Below are positions 1 to 8,091 of a stretch of DNA of 8,666 bases, one piece after another (the first letter of the stretch is position 1; every line of letters starts with the position of its first letter). Origin of the DNA: Endomicrobium sp. (lineage in GTDB: Bacteria > Elusimicrobiota > Endomicrobiia > Endomicrobiales > Endomicrobiaceae); assembly GCA_031255375.1 (NCBI GenBank), contig JAIRSP010000081.1:1-8666 (forward strand), read 5' to 3'. The notes beneath the pieces are model-generated. The model saw only the letters and a program-made list of their open reading frames with translations, searched no databases and had not been told where the DNA came from. A program made the position numbers and the translations under genes.

Positions 1-2175
1 ACACCAGAAGGTCCAAATATAGGATTAATAACATCTTTATCAACTTTTGCAAGAGTAAATGAATATGGATTAATAGAGACGCCATATAAAAAAGTTGAAA
101 ATGGGAAAGCAACTAATAAAATTGAATATTTGACAGCTGATAAAGAAGATGAGTTTTTTGTTGCACAAGCAAATACTCAATTAGATAATGAAGGTAATAT
201 TTTGTCAGATACTGTGCAGGGTCGTAGTTGGGATGACTTCTTGTTTCGTCATCCGGATGGCGTGGATTATATGGATGTTTCACCAATGCAGGTGATGTCT
301 GTTTCAGCTGCATTGATACCTTTTTTGGAACACGATGATGCTAATCGTGCTTTAATGGGATGTAATATGCAACGACAGAGTGTTCCACTATTAATAACAG
401 AGGCGCCAATAATTTCAACTGGAATCGAAGAAAAAGTCGTTAGAGATTCTGGTGTTGTTTTAATTTCTGAATCTGATGGAGAAGTTATATCTGTTTCTTC
501 AAATGAAATAATTATCTTTTCAGAAAATAATAGAGTTAAAGTATATAAATTAAAAAAATATATTCGCTCAAATCAAGATACATGCATAAACCAAAAGCCA
601 TTGGTAAATGTTGGTGATTTTGTTAAAAACGGACAAATAATAGCAGATGGCCCTGCCACGAGTAACGGCCAATTATCATTAGGTCAAAATTTACTTGTTG
701 CTTATATGCCTTGGGATGGATATAATTTTGAAGATGCTATGTTATTATCTGAAAAATTGATTCATGATGATAAATTTACTTCTATTCATATTAGGGAATT
801 TCAAATTGACGCTAGAGAAACAAAGGAACGTCCTGAAGAGATAACTAGAGATATTCCGAATGTTGGCTCAGAAGATTTGTTAAACCTTGATGAAAATGGA
901 ATAATTAAAATAGGTTCAGTTGTTAAAAAGGGAGATATACTTGTTGGTAAAACTACTCCTAAAGGCGAGCGTCAATCAACGCCTGAGGAAAGATTGCTTA
1001 GGGCATTATTTGGTAAAAAGGCCGAAGATGTACAGGATGCTTCACTTAGGGTTCCGCCAGGTGTTTCAGGTAAGGTAATAGCAGTAAGGACCTTTTTGAG
1101 GCCAGAAAAATTTACAGATGAAGAAAAGAAAAAAGAACAATTTGATATACATAGAAATTATGTAATTGCAAAAATGAAACTTCGAAAAGAAAAAAAGAAA
1201 CGTCTTGATAATTCTAAAAAATCTGAAATCAATAAAATAGAAGCATTGTATGATACAAAGGAAAAAATATTAAAGCAAAATTATGAAATTGAAAAAGAAA
1301 GATCTAAAAAAGGTGATGATTTACCAGTTTCAGTCAACAAAAAAGTTAAAGTTTATATTGCGTCAAGATTAAAAGTTCAGGTTGGTGATAAACTTGCTGG
1401 ACGACATGGTAATAAAGGAATTGTGGCAAAAATATTGCCTGTTGAGGATATGCCTAGACTTCCGGATGGAACACCGGTTGATTGCGTTCTTTCTCCACTT
1501 GCCATTCCTTCTCGTATGAATGTTGGACAGTTGCTTGAAATTATGTTAGGTTGGGCTGGGAAAGAGCTCAATACGCAAATGATAACACCAATATTTGATG
1601 GAGCTAACGAAGACCAAATAAAAGATTATATTAATATGGCTAGGAAAAAAATATTAGACAATAAGAAAGATATATTAATAAAACAAGGTTTAAAAGGAAA
1701 AGAACTTGAAAATGCGTTAGACAGATTTACAAATGAAGATTTGCCGACTGATGATTGTAGTGTTACGCTTTATGACGGTAGAACTGGTGAGCCATTTATG
1801 GAAAAAGTAACAATTGGCATGATGTACGTTATGAAGCTTAACCATTTAGTTGAGGATAAAATGCATGCAAGGTCTACTGGTTCGTATTCTCTTGTTACAC
1901 GTCAGCCACTTGGTGGTAAAGCACAATTTGGTGGACAGAGATTTGGGGAAATGGAAGTATGGGCAGTCGAAGGATATGGGGCATCCCATGTGTTGCAGGA
2001 ATTTTTAACTGTAAAATCAGATGATGTTGATGGAAGGGTAAAAATGTATGATTCGATTATTAAAGGGGAATTGATATCTAAGCCTGGAATACCAGAGTCG
2101 TTTAAAGTTTTAGTAAGTGAGCTTAGAGCTTTAGGTCTTAATATTGAACTAATTAAAACAAATAATAAACCATAA
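1..2175 (+). CDS. rpoB: RNA polymerase beta subunit, C-terminal 724 residues (5' end outside window)
   Basis: Beta subunit of DNA-directed RNA polymerase, which with beta' forms the active-site cleft. The frame is open from base 1, so the gene begins upstream; an internal TTG at 130 is not the start. Window residue 1 matches about T563 of E. coli Rpo[11 protein letters not shown] is rifampicin cluster II, with P and I at the P564 and I572 positions unchanged. Further landmarks are [21 protein letters not shown] (E244, D245; E. coli E813, D814), [10 protein letters not shown] (K464 and K472; K1065 and K1073) and [10 protein letters not shown] (H622; H1237), then the C-terminal clamp segment [18 protein letters not shown]. 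The catalytic and nucleotide-contact residues are all present. Residues about 366-440 form a Lys/Glu-rich, probably helical linker where E. coli has its longer SI2 region, which accounts for much of the shorter length. [10 protein letters not shown] has Cys where E. coli has Ala. The gene ends at TAA, 32 nt before rpoC, so the two are very likely co-transcribed. Identity is certain. Confidence 0.99.
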   Translation, partial: TPEGPNIGLITSLSTFARVNEYGLIETPYKKVENGKATNKIEYLTADKEDEFFVAQANTQLDNEGNILSDTVQGRSWDDFLFRHPDGVDYMDVSPMQVMSVSAALIPFLEHDDANRALMGCNMQRQSVPLLITEAPIISTGIEEKVVRDSGVVLISESDGEVISVSSNEIIIFSENNRVKVYKLKKYIRSNQDTCINQKPLVNVGDFVKNGQIIADGPATSNGQLSLGQNLLVAYMPWDGYNFEDAMLLSEKLIHDDKFTSIHIREFQIDARETKERPEEITRDIPNVGSEDLLNLDENGIIKIGSVVKKGDILVGKTTPKGERQSTPEERLLRALFGKKAEDVQDASLRVPPGVSGKVIAVRTFLRPEKFTDEEKKKEQFDIHRNYVIAKMKLRKEKKKRLDNSKKSEINKIEALYDTKEKILKQNYEIEKERSKKGDDLPVSVNKKVKVYIASRLKVQVGDKLAGRHGNKGIVAKILPVEDMPRLPDGTPVDCVLSPLAIPSRMNVGQLLEIMLGWAGKELNTQMITPIFDGANEDQIKDYINMARKKILDNKKDILIKQGLKGKELENALDRFTNEDLPTDDCSVTLYDGRTGEPFMEKVTIGMMYVMKLNHLVEDKMHARSTGSYSLVTRQPLGGKAQFGGQRFGEMEVWAVEGYGASHVLQEFLTVKSDDVDGRVKMYDSIIKGELISKPGIPESFKVLVSELRALGLNIELIKTNNKP

Positions 2176-2207
2176 AAACAATTATATTTATAAGGTGTTG
2201 ATAAAAT

Positions 2208-5200
2208 ATGGGTAAAATAAATTTTAAAATTCAAAATAAAAAATCAGATAATCTCAATTTTTCTGAATTTAATTCTGTTAAAATAACAGTTGCAAATCCT
2301 GATCAGGTAAAAAATTGGTCATACGGTGAAGTTAAAAAACCAGAAACGATAAATTATAGAACTTTTAAACCTGAAAGAGATGGGTTGTTTTGTGATAGAA
2401 TTTTTGGCCCCATAAAGGATTGGGAATGTCATTGTGGAAAATATAAATACGTTAAGCACAAAGGTGTGGTTTGCGACAGATGTGGTGTTGAAGTAACTGA
2501 ATGTAAGGTTAGAAGAGAAAGATTTGGGCATATTAACTTGGCTGTTCCGGTTGCGCATCTATGGTTTTTAAAAAAACCACCATCTAGAATTGGAATACTT
2601 TTGAATATAAAGGTTTCAGATTTAGAAAGAATAATATATTACACAAAATATGTAGTAATTAATGAATTAAAAGATCGTGATGGAATATTTTCTTTTATTG
2701 ATAAAAATACTTTATTAAAAGAAGACGAATTTAATTTGTTTAACTATGGGATAAACAATCAAATGGTTAAAGATGGTTTTAAAAATATATTGAATGGTAT
2801 TGTTTATGAGGAAATATCATTAGACAATAATCAAAATAAGGCCTTAAAACAAATTAAGGATTTAATTAAAGATCAAATTGATTTAACTAATATATCATTG
2901 GATGAAGCTGCAAATAAAATATTTGATAATATTAAAAAAGGTCATTCTTATTATAAAGTTTACTTTAAACCACATTCTGTATATTGTTACAATGATTTGA
3001 ATTTAATTGACAGGAAAAAAATAAGAAAAATTTTTTTTGAGAAGTTTAAAAATGATACAACGGTCTTTGTAACAGAATTAGATAAAAAAATTAGAATAGA
3101 ATTTTTTAATGATGAAAACGATAATATTTATAATGCTCTTAGAAATAATTCAAATTCTTTGAAAGAATATGAAAAATATTTAAAAATTGAAATATCAAGA
3201 GTTGAGATTCCATTTATAAAAAATTTTTTACTATATGGTAAGAATGCTGTATTGCTTTGTGAAGATGATATAAAAAAATTCCAAAATGGATTTGGCGATA
3301 ATTTAAAGGCTGACATTGGGGCGTCTGCTGTAATGAGGTTATTAAAAGAAATTGATTTGGAAAAAGAGGCAAAAAATATTTATTTAGAAGTTAAAAAGAC
3401 AAAGTCTGATGCAGAAAGGGCTAGATTAATTAGAAAACTTAGAGTTATTGAAGGTTTTTTAACTTCCAAAACAAGACCGGAATGGATGATTATTACAACT
3501 CTTCCAGTTATTCCGCCAGACCTTAGACCATTGGTTGCATTAGACGGCGGGAGATTCGCGGCATCAGATCTTAATGATTTGTATAGAAGAATAATAAATA
3601 GAAATAATAGACTGCGTCGTATTGAACAGCTAAAAGCTCCGTCCGTTATGGTAAACAATGAAAAAAGACTTTTACAAGAAGCAGTTGACGCTTTGATAGA
3701 TAATAGTTCAAGGTCGAAACCAGTAACAGGGTCTAACAATAGACCACTTAAATCATTGTCAGATATACTTAAGGGTAAACAGGGTCGTTTTAGACAGAAT
3801 TTACTTGGTAAAAGAGTTGACTATTCTGGAAGAAGTGTTATCGTTGTTGGGCCAAATTTGAAATTGAATCAATGTGGAATTCCTAAAGAAATGGCATTAG
3901 AACTTTTCAAGCCTTTTATAATAAAAGAGTTGATAAGTCAGGAAAATGCAACATTAAAGTTAGCCAAAAAGATGCTTGAAAAAGGGGATGCTAAAGTATG
4001 GAATGTGCTTGAAAAGGTTACGCAAAATCATCCTGTTTTATTGAATAGAGCCCCTACGTTACATAGGCTTGGCATACAGGCTTTTGACCCTGTTTTAGTT
4101 GAAGGAAAATCGATACAACTTCATCCACTAACATGTTCTGCTTTTAATGCAGATTTTGATGGAGATCAAATGGCTGTCCATTTACCTATATCTATTGAGG
4201 CACAACTCGAAGCGAAAGTTTTAATGATGGCATCAAAAAATATATTATCCCCAACATCTGGTAAGCCAATTACTGTTCCATCACAAGATATGGTTTTAGG
4301 TAGTTGTTATCTTACGAAAGAAAAACTCGGTGTTTCTGGTGAGGGAAAATTTTTTTCTTCAACGGATGAAGTTATAAATGCTTATCAATCTGGTAAAGTA
4401 GATTTACAAGCAAGGATTAAGGTGTTAGGAATCACGAATATAAGAGATGAAAAACTTTCTGATAATGATCAACTTGACGTTACAAAATGGAAAAATTATA
4501 AAACTATTGATGCTAAAGAAGTTATTAATTATACAACTGTTGGAAGAGTTATATTTAATGAACATTTACCTAAAAGCGAGAACGGAGAATACGCTTTGGG
4601 TTATCAAAATGAAAATATGACAAAAAAGGAATTGGTTGTAATTATTGATAGATGCTATAAAGAATTCGGTCAATTTAAAACGGCAATTTTGTTAGATGAA
4701 ATAAAAAAAATTGGATATAAATATGCAACTTTAGCTGGAATTTCAATTTCAATTAATGAAATGAAAATTCCACCTAGAAAAAATAAAATTGTGAAAGAAG
4801 CCAAAAATAAAATAAAAGAAATTGAAGAACAGGCCAAGCTTGGATTGATAACTGAATCAGAACGTTATAATAAGATTATTGATATTTGGACGAGAGTTAC
4901 AGATGATGTTGCCGATATAATGTTTGATGAAATGAGAAAAGAAGAAACTAAAATTTATAAAAAAGGATGTAAGCGTTTTAATTCAATATTTATGATGGCT
5001 GACTCTGGGGCTAGAGGGTCAAGACAACAGGTTAGACAACTTGCTGGAATGCGTGGACTTATGGCAAAGCCGCAAAAAAAACTAACCGGTGGGGTTGGCG
5101 AAATTATAGAAACTCCAATAATTTCTAATTTTAGAGAAGGCCTTACAGTATTAGAATATTTTATTTCAACACATGGAGGACGCAAGGGGTTGGCCGATAC

Positions 5201-6980
5201 CGCGTTAAAAACAGCAGAGGCTGGCTATCTTACTAGAAGACTTGTCGATGTTGCACACGATGTTGTTATAAGAGAAAATGATTGTAGTACTGTAAATGGT
5301 GTTTTTATAGGAACATTGTATAGCGGTGATGAGATAGTTGAAAAATTGGACGAAAGAATTGTTGGTAGAGTTGCACTCGATAATGTTGTTGGTGTTGTTA
5401 ACGATGAGATTATAATAAAAAAAGGTGAACTTATAACATATGAAAAAGCAAACAAAGTTATCAAAGAGGGAATTGATAAAATTGGTATCAGAAGTATTTT
5501 GACGTGCGAATCAAAATATGGTATCTGCGCAAAATGTTATGGAGTAAATCTTGCAACTGGTAAGGAAGTTGAAGTTGGCGAGGCAGTTGGAATTATTGCT
5601 GCACAATCGATAGGCGAACCTGGCACGCAGCTTACGCTCAGGACATTTCATATTGGTGGAGCCGCTAGCCGTGTTGTTCAGCGTTCTGAAATTTATGCAG
5701 AGAATACTGGAACTGTTGATTATTATAATTTGAAAACTGTTAAAAATAGAAGAAATGAAACAGTAGTATTAAGCAGAAATACTGAACTTGTATATACAGA
5801 GCATCGCCCTGTTTATCGTAGACAGGTTTATCAAATACCTTATGGTGCCATAATTAAAATTAATAATGGTCAAAGTATAAAAATTGAACATGATGTTTTA
5901 ACTAATGTAGGTAAAAATGTATTGATAGCAAAATGGGATCCTCATTCAAAGCCTATTATTTCTGAGTTTAATGGCGTCGTTCATTTTATTGATATAAAAG
6001 ATGGCGTGACTCTACAAAGGGAAAAATCAAAAATAAGTGGACAAATTGAGAGGGTTATTATTGAATCCTCAGATAGAATGAGTCCAAGAATTGTAATTAA
6101 AAATGAAAATAAAATTATTATAGAGCATTACCTTCCTGTCGGTACTATAATCGTTATAAATAATGGGGACGATGTAAATGTTGGTGATATACTTGCGAAA
6201 ATTCCGCAAGAAGTTTCAAAATCAAAGGATATAACCGGTGGTCTACCAAGAGTTGCCGAATTGTTTGAAGGAAGAAAGCCAAAAAATGCTGCGATTGTTT
6301 CAGAAATTGATGGTATTGTTCATTTTATTGGTTCTACGGTTAAAGGAAGTACTAAAATTGAAGTTGAAAATTCTGAAACAAAAATAAGAAAAAGTTATTT
6401 TGTTCCTGCTGGTAGACATTTAATTGTTTATGAAGGTGATAGCGTTAAAGAAGGAGAAGCCCTTTCAGATGGAGCTATAAATCCACATGATATACTTAAA
6501 GTAAATGGTCCAAAAGAAGTTCAGGAATATCTTGTTAATGAAATTCAACAGGTTTACAGACTACAAGGCGTTACTATCAACGATAAACACATTGAAATAA
6601 TAGTAAGGCAAATGTTGTCCAATGTTAGAATAATTGATTCTGGTGATAGTAAATATCTTAACGGGGAGATTGTTTCAAAATTTAAGTATATGATTGATAG
6701 AAAAATCGTGAGAGATACTGGTGGCAAACCGCCAGTTGCACATCCTATTCTACTTGGTATTACAAAAGCATCTTTGTCATCAGATTCATTTATCTCTGCT
6801 GCATCATTTCAGGAAACAACAAGAATTTTGACTGAAGCCGCTGTTTCTGGACAAATAGATAACTTAAAAGGGTTAAAAGAAAATGTGTCAATAGGTCACT
6901 TAATACCAGCCGGAACAGGATTTTCTGAAATTTGTATTGACAATGATGATGTTAAGCAAACAAACATTAATAGTAATTGA
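2208..6980 (+). CDS. rpoC: RNA polymerase beta' subunit, 1590 residues, with large N-terminal insertion
   Basis: Largest subunit of RNA polymerase, holding the catalytic Mg2+ and most of the clamp. The ATG at 2208 follows AAGGTG (2192-2197) by 10 nt and gives the normal N-terminus. Landmarks in order: zinc-binding ZN1 (C74, C76, C89, C92), the clamp coiled coil that binds sigma (about 456-504), the lid/rudder segment with KGKQGRFRQNLLGKRVDYSG, NRAPTLHRL (R614; E. coli R425), and NADFDGDQM with catalytic D649, D651 and D653. These are followed by the bridge helix (FREGLTVLEYFISTHGGRKG), ZN2 (C1026, C1100, C1107, C1110), the trigger loop LTLRTFHIGG (R1145, H1148), an SI3-type insertion of about 185 residues, then KDITGGLPRV (K1340) and the C-terminal QETTRILTEAA region. 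E. coli beta' has 1407 residues. ZN1 is shifted by 4 positions and the catalytic Asp triad by 189, so about 185 extra residues lie between them, most after YVVI (148-151). About 23 more lie between D649 and ZN2. All known functional residues are intact. It ends in TGA, 63 nt before rpsL. Confidence 0.99.
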   Translation: MGKINFKIQNKKSDNLNFSEFNSVKITVANPDQVKNWSYGEVKKPETINYRTFKPERDGLFCDRIFGPIKDWECHCGKYKYVKHKGVVCDRCGVEVTECKVRRERFGHINLAVPVAHLWFLKKPPSRIGILLNIKVSDLERIIYYTKYVVINELKDRDGIFSFIDKNTLLKEDEFNLFNYGINNQMVKDGFKNILNGIVYEEISLDNNQNKALKQIKDLIKDQIDLTNISLDEAANKIFDNIKKGHSYYKVYFKPHSVYCYNDLNLIDRKKIRKIFFEKFKNDTTVFVTELDKKIRIEFFNDENDNIYNALRNNSNSLKEYEKYLKIEISRVEIPFIKNFLLYGKNAVLLCEDDIKKFQNGFGDNLKADIGASAVMRLLKEIDLEKEAKNIYLEVKKTKSDAERARLIRKLRVIEGFLTSKTRPEWMIITTLPVIPPDLRPLVALDGGRFAASDLNDLYRRIINRNNRLRRIEQLKAPSVMVNNEKRLLQEAVDALIDNSSRSKPVTGSNNRPLKSLSDILKGKQGRFRQNLLGKRVDYSGRSVIVVGPNLKLNQCGIPKEMALELFKPFIIKELISQENATLKLAKKMLEKGDAKVWNVLEKVTQNHPVLLNRAPTLHRLGIQAFDPVLVEGKSIQLHPLTCSAFNADFDGDQMAVHLPISIEAQLEAKVLMMASKNILSPTSGKPITVPSQDMVLGSCYLTKEKLGVSGEGKFFSSTDEVINAYQSGKVDLQARIKVLGITNIRDEKLSDNDQLDVTKWKNYKTIDAKEVINYTTVGRVIFNEHLPKSENGEYALGYQNENMTKKELVVIIDRCYKEFGQFKTAILLDEIKKIGYKYATLAGISISINEMKIPPRKNKIVKEAKNKIKEIEEQAKLGLITESERYNKIIDIWTRVTDDVADIMFDEMRKEETKIYKKGCKRFNSIFMMADSGARGSRQQVRQLAGMRGLMAKPQKKLTGGVGEIIETPIISNFREGLTVLEYFISTHGGRKGLADTALKTAEAGYLTRRLVDVAHDVVIRENDCSTVNGVFIGTLYSGDEIVEKLDERIVGRVALDNVVGVVNDEIIIKKGELITYEKANKVIKEGIDKIGIRSILTCESKYGICAKCYGVNLATGKEVEVGEAVGIIAAQSIGEPGTQLTLRTFHIGGAASRVVQRSEIYAENTGTVDYYNLKTVKNRRNETVVLSRNTELVYTEHRPVYRRQVYQIPYGAIIKINNGQSIKIEHDVLTNVGKNVLIAKWDPHSKPIISEFNGVVHFIDIKDGVTLQREKSKISGQIERVIIESSDRMSPRIVIKNENKIIIEHYLPVGTIIVINNGDDVNVGDILAKIPQEVSKSKDITGGLPRVAELFEGRKPKNAAIVSEIDGIVHFIGSTVKGSTKIEVENSETKIRKSYFVPAGRHLIVYEGDSVKEGEALSDGAINPHDILKVNGPKEVQEYLVNEIQQVYRLQGVTINDKHIEIIVRQMLSNVRIIDSGDSKYLNGEIVSKFKYMIDRKIVRDTGGKPPVAHPILLGITKASLSSDSFISAASFQETTRILTEAAVSGQIDNLKGLKENVSIGHLIPAGTGFSEICIDNDDVKQTNINSN
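2664..3275 (+). other. Lineage-specific insertion in beta' between conserved regions A and B
   Basis: Within rpoC, residues about 153-356 separate YVVI (148-151) from GFGDNLKADIGASAV (starting at 361). E. coli has only about 38 residues between the corresponding points; here there are about 220. The segment is rich in Lys, Asn, Ile and Phe. It alternates predicted helices (for example KALKQIKDLIKDQ) with strand-like stretches (YYKVYFKP, TVFVTEL, IRIEFF), so it looks like a folded domain rather than a disordered linker. The same position in Thermus, Aquifex and some other phyla holds the known beta' non-conserved domain made of sandwich-barrel hybrid motifs. Whether this insertion is homologous to that domain or independent cannot be decided by eye. 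It would sit on the outer clamp. Boundaries are approximate. Confidence 0.75.
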
Positions 6981-6997
6981 TAAATTTTGATTTAATA

Positions 6998-7030
6998 AAA
7001 TAAAAGTTGCTTATGAGTAAACTTTTGTTT
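6998..7030 (+). other. Hairpin abutting the rpsL ribosome binding site
   Basis: Bases 6998-7008 pair with 7020-7030 to give an 11-bp stem (ten Watson-Crick pairs plus one G.U at 7001/7027) closed by an 11-nt loop. The stem is almost all A-U, with one G-C pair. It ends directly before the GAGGG of rpsL, so folding or unfolding could affect ribosome access. It is not followed by a T-tract, so it is not a convincing intrinsic terminator. In DNA this AT-rich some inverted repeats arise by chance. Confidence 0.4.
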
Positions 7031-7035
7031 GAGGG
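7031..7035 (+). promoter_or_regulatory. Ribosome binding site of rpsL
   Basis: GAGGG lies 8 nt before the ATG at 7044. It decides the start: an in-frame TTG at 7029 overlaps this site and would add five residues (MREKI) not found in S12, whereas the ATG gives the conserved MPTINQL N-terminus. Confidence 0.8.
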
Positions 7036-7043
7036 AAAAAATA

Positions 7044-7436
7044 ATGCCAACAATTAACCAATTGGTTACTAATGGAAGAAAAAATTTAGTTAAAAAAACA
7101 AGATCTCCTGCTCTTAAAAATTGTCCACAAAAAAGAGGCGTTTGTACTAGGGTTTATACAACTACACCTAAAAAGCCAAATTCTGCGTTGAGAAAAGTTG
7201 CAAGAGTTAGACTTTCGTCTGGACAAGAGGTGTCTTCTTATATTCCAGGAGTAGGCCATAATTTACAAGAGCATTCGATTGTTCTTATAAGAGGAGGGCG
7301 TGTAAAGGATTTACCTGGGGTACGTTATCACATCATTAGAGGCGCATTAGATGTTGCAGGGGTTGATGGACGTAAGCAAGGAAGAAGTAAATATGGATCT
7401 AAAATAATAAAATCTGTTAACAATAATAAAAAATAA
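7044..7436 (+). CDS. rpsL: 30S ribosomal protein S12
   Basis: S12 sits at the decoding centre of the small subunit, controls accuracy and contacts EF-Tu and EF-G. The product has 130 residues, normal for the family (about 124-140). It starts MPTINQLV and contains [30 protein letters not shown], the family signature. The usual sites of streptomycin resistance or dependence are unaltered: K43, K88 and P91; D89, the residue methylthiolated by RimO in many bacteria, is present too. V70 in [12 protein letters not shown] replaces the commoner Glu or Ile, a mild lineage difference. The C-terminal tail is Lys/Asn-rich (NNNKK). No L7Ae/L30e-family gene precedes it, unlike many Firmicutes loci. The gene lies 63 nt after rpoC and 175 nt before rpsG, probably in the same operon, with possible extra control in both spacers. 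Confidence 0.99.
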   Translation: MPTINQLVTNGRKNLVKKTRSPALKNCPQKRGVCTRVYTTTPKKPNSALRKVARVRLSSGQEVSSYIPGVGHNLQEHSIVLIRGGRVKDLPGVRYHIIRGALDVAGVDGRKQGRSKYGSKIIKSVNNNKK

Positions 7437-7448
7437 TTATTGTATAAC
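7416..7448 (+). other. Inverted repeat straddling the rpsL stop codon
   Basis: Bases 7416-7427 (GTTAACAATAAT) pair with 7436-7448 (ATTATTGT, then a bulged A at 7444, then TAAC). This makes a 12-bp stem with one bulge and an 8-nt A-rich loop that contains most of the rpsL stop codon (7434-7436). Two pairs are G-C. No T-tract follows, so it does not look like an intrinsic terminator on the + strand. It could act as an mRNA-stabilising 3' structure, or as part of an intercistronic regulatory fold such as the S7 feedback site known from the E. coli rpsL-rpsG gap. That role is inference only. Confidence 0.45.
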
Positions 7449-7486
7449 TGAAATATATAATAGATATATCGGAATATAATGAAATT

Positions 7487-7495
7487 TGATATAAT
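7487..7495 (+). promoter_or_regulatory. Candidate extended -10 promoter upstream of rpsG
   Basis: TGATATAAT is a perfect match to the sigma70 extended -10 element (TGnTATAAT). No good -35 is visible at 16-18 nt, which extended -10 promoters tolerate. Transcription would begin near 7502 and give a leader of about 110 nt before rpsG. Two more TATAAT hexamers occur at 7456-7461 and 7475-7480 without the TG extension. The spacer is so AT-rich that chance matches are expected. The rest of the 175-nt spacer (7437-7611) holds no gene I can support. Confidence 0.4.
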
Positions 7496-7590
7496 GGATC
7501 GTCTAAGGTTTTTTTAAGATTTGAAAAATATTATAACATGTTTTATGCGAAACTCATATCAATATATACGTAATTTGAACTTTAAAAATG

Positions 7591-7599
7591 AAAGGGGTG
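7591..7599 (+). promoter_or_regulatory. Ribosome binding site of rpsG, unusually far from its start
   Basis: AAAGGGGTG resembles the AAGGAGGTG consensus but ends 12 nt before the ATG at 7612, with the G-run 14 nt away, longer than the usual 5-9 nt. An in-frame ATG at 7588 lies upstream of this site, has no purine-rich site of its own, and would add MKGVLRRD, which is not found in S7. The start at 7612 is therefore preferred from homology, with spacing as the weak point. Confidence 0.55.
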
Positions 7600-7611
7600 T
7601 TAAGACGAGAT

Positions 7612-8091
7612 ATGCCACGAAAAGCGTTAAAACCTAGGGAAAAAAGAGGATCGCCTGAGCCTGATTCAAGATATAACTCAGTTTTGATGTCAAAATTTAT
7701 AGGTAAACTCAGTTTTGATGGCAAAAAAAGTGTAGCTGAGGCAATTATCTATAATTCGCTTGATATAGTGAAGAAAAAAACCAATGAGGACCCGATTGTA
7801 GTTTTTAATAGGGCAATTGATAATGTAAGGCCACTTGTAGAGGTAAGGCCACGCAGAGTTGGCGGTGCAACATATCAGGTTCCAATGGAAGTGCCAAAAG
7901 ATCGATCTATAACGATTGCAATTGATTGGATTATAAAAATTGCAAGATCTAAAATTGGAAAATCAATGTGTGAAAAATTGGCTCAAGAAATTATTGATGC
8001 AAGCAAAAAAGAAGGTGCCGTTATAAAAAAAAGAGACGATACGCACAAAATGGCTGAAGCAAATAAGGCATTTGCGCATTACCGATGGTAA
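7612..8091 (+). CDS. rpsG: 30S ribosomal protein S7
   Basis: S7 is a primary 16S rRNA-binding protein that nucleates assembly of the 30S head and lies near the E site. With the start at 7612 the product has 159 residues (E. coli-type S7 is about 156) and begins MPRK, like most family members. Visible family features are the basic N-terminal arm, SKFIGKLSFDGKKSVAEAI in helix 1, the rRNA-contacting beta-hairpin VRPRRVGGATYQVP, the helix containing KSMCEKLAQEI, and the C-terminal signature KMAEANKAFAHYRW. In E. coli S7 represses its own operon by binding the rpsL-rpsG intercistronic mRNA. The long 175-nt spacer here leaves room for such a site, but I cannot recognise one. The gene ends with TAA, 81 nt before fusA. 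Function is certain; the start codon is likely but not proven. Confidence 0.98.
   Translation: MPRKALKPREKRGSPEPDSRYNSVLMSKFIGKLSFDGKKSVAEAIIYNSLDIVKKKTNEDPIVVFNRAIDNVRPLVEVRPRRVGGATYQVPMEVPKDRSITIAIDWIIKIARSKIGKSMCEKLAQEIIDASKKEGAVIKKRDDTHKMAEANKAFAHYRW

Noticed and set aside
2182..2193. TTATA/TATAA inverted repeat between rpoB and rpoC
   Set aside because: The loop would be only two bases and the pairs are all A-T; not a plausible hairpin.
6987..7015. TTGATT with CTTATG 17 nt downstream as an rpsL promoter
   Set aside because: The -10 match is poor, and the region is better described by the hairpin.
7479..7517. 12-codon reading frame (MKFDIMDRLRFF) in the rpsL-rpsG spacer
   Set aside because: Only a weak GGA lies upstream, its ATG overlaps a TATAAT hexamer, and frames this short are expected by chance. 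A possible leader peptide cannot be supported.
7538..7573. 11-codon reading frame (MFYAKLISIYT) before rpsG
   Set aside because: No ribosome binding site and no recognisable pattern; chance is sufficient.
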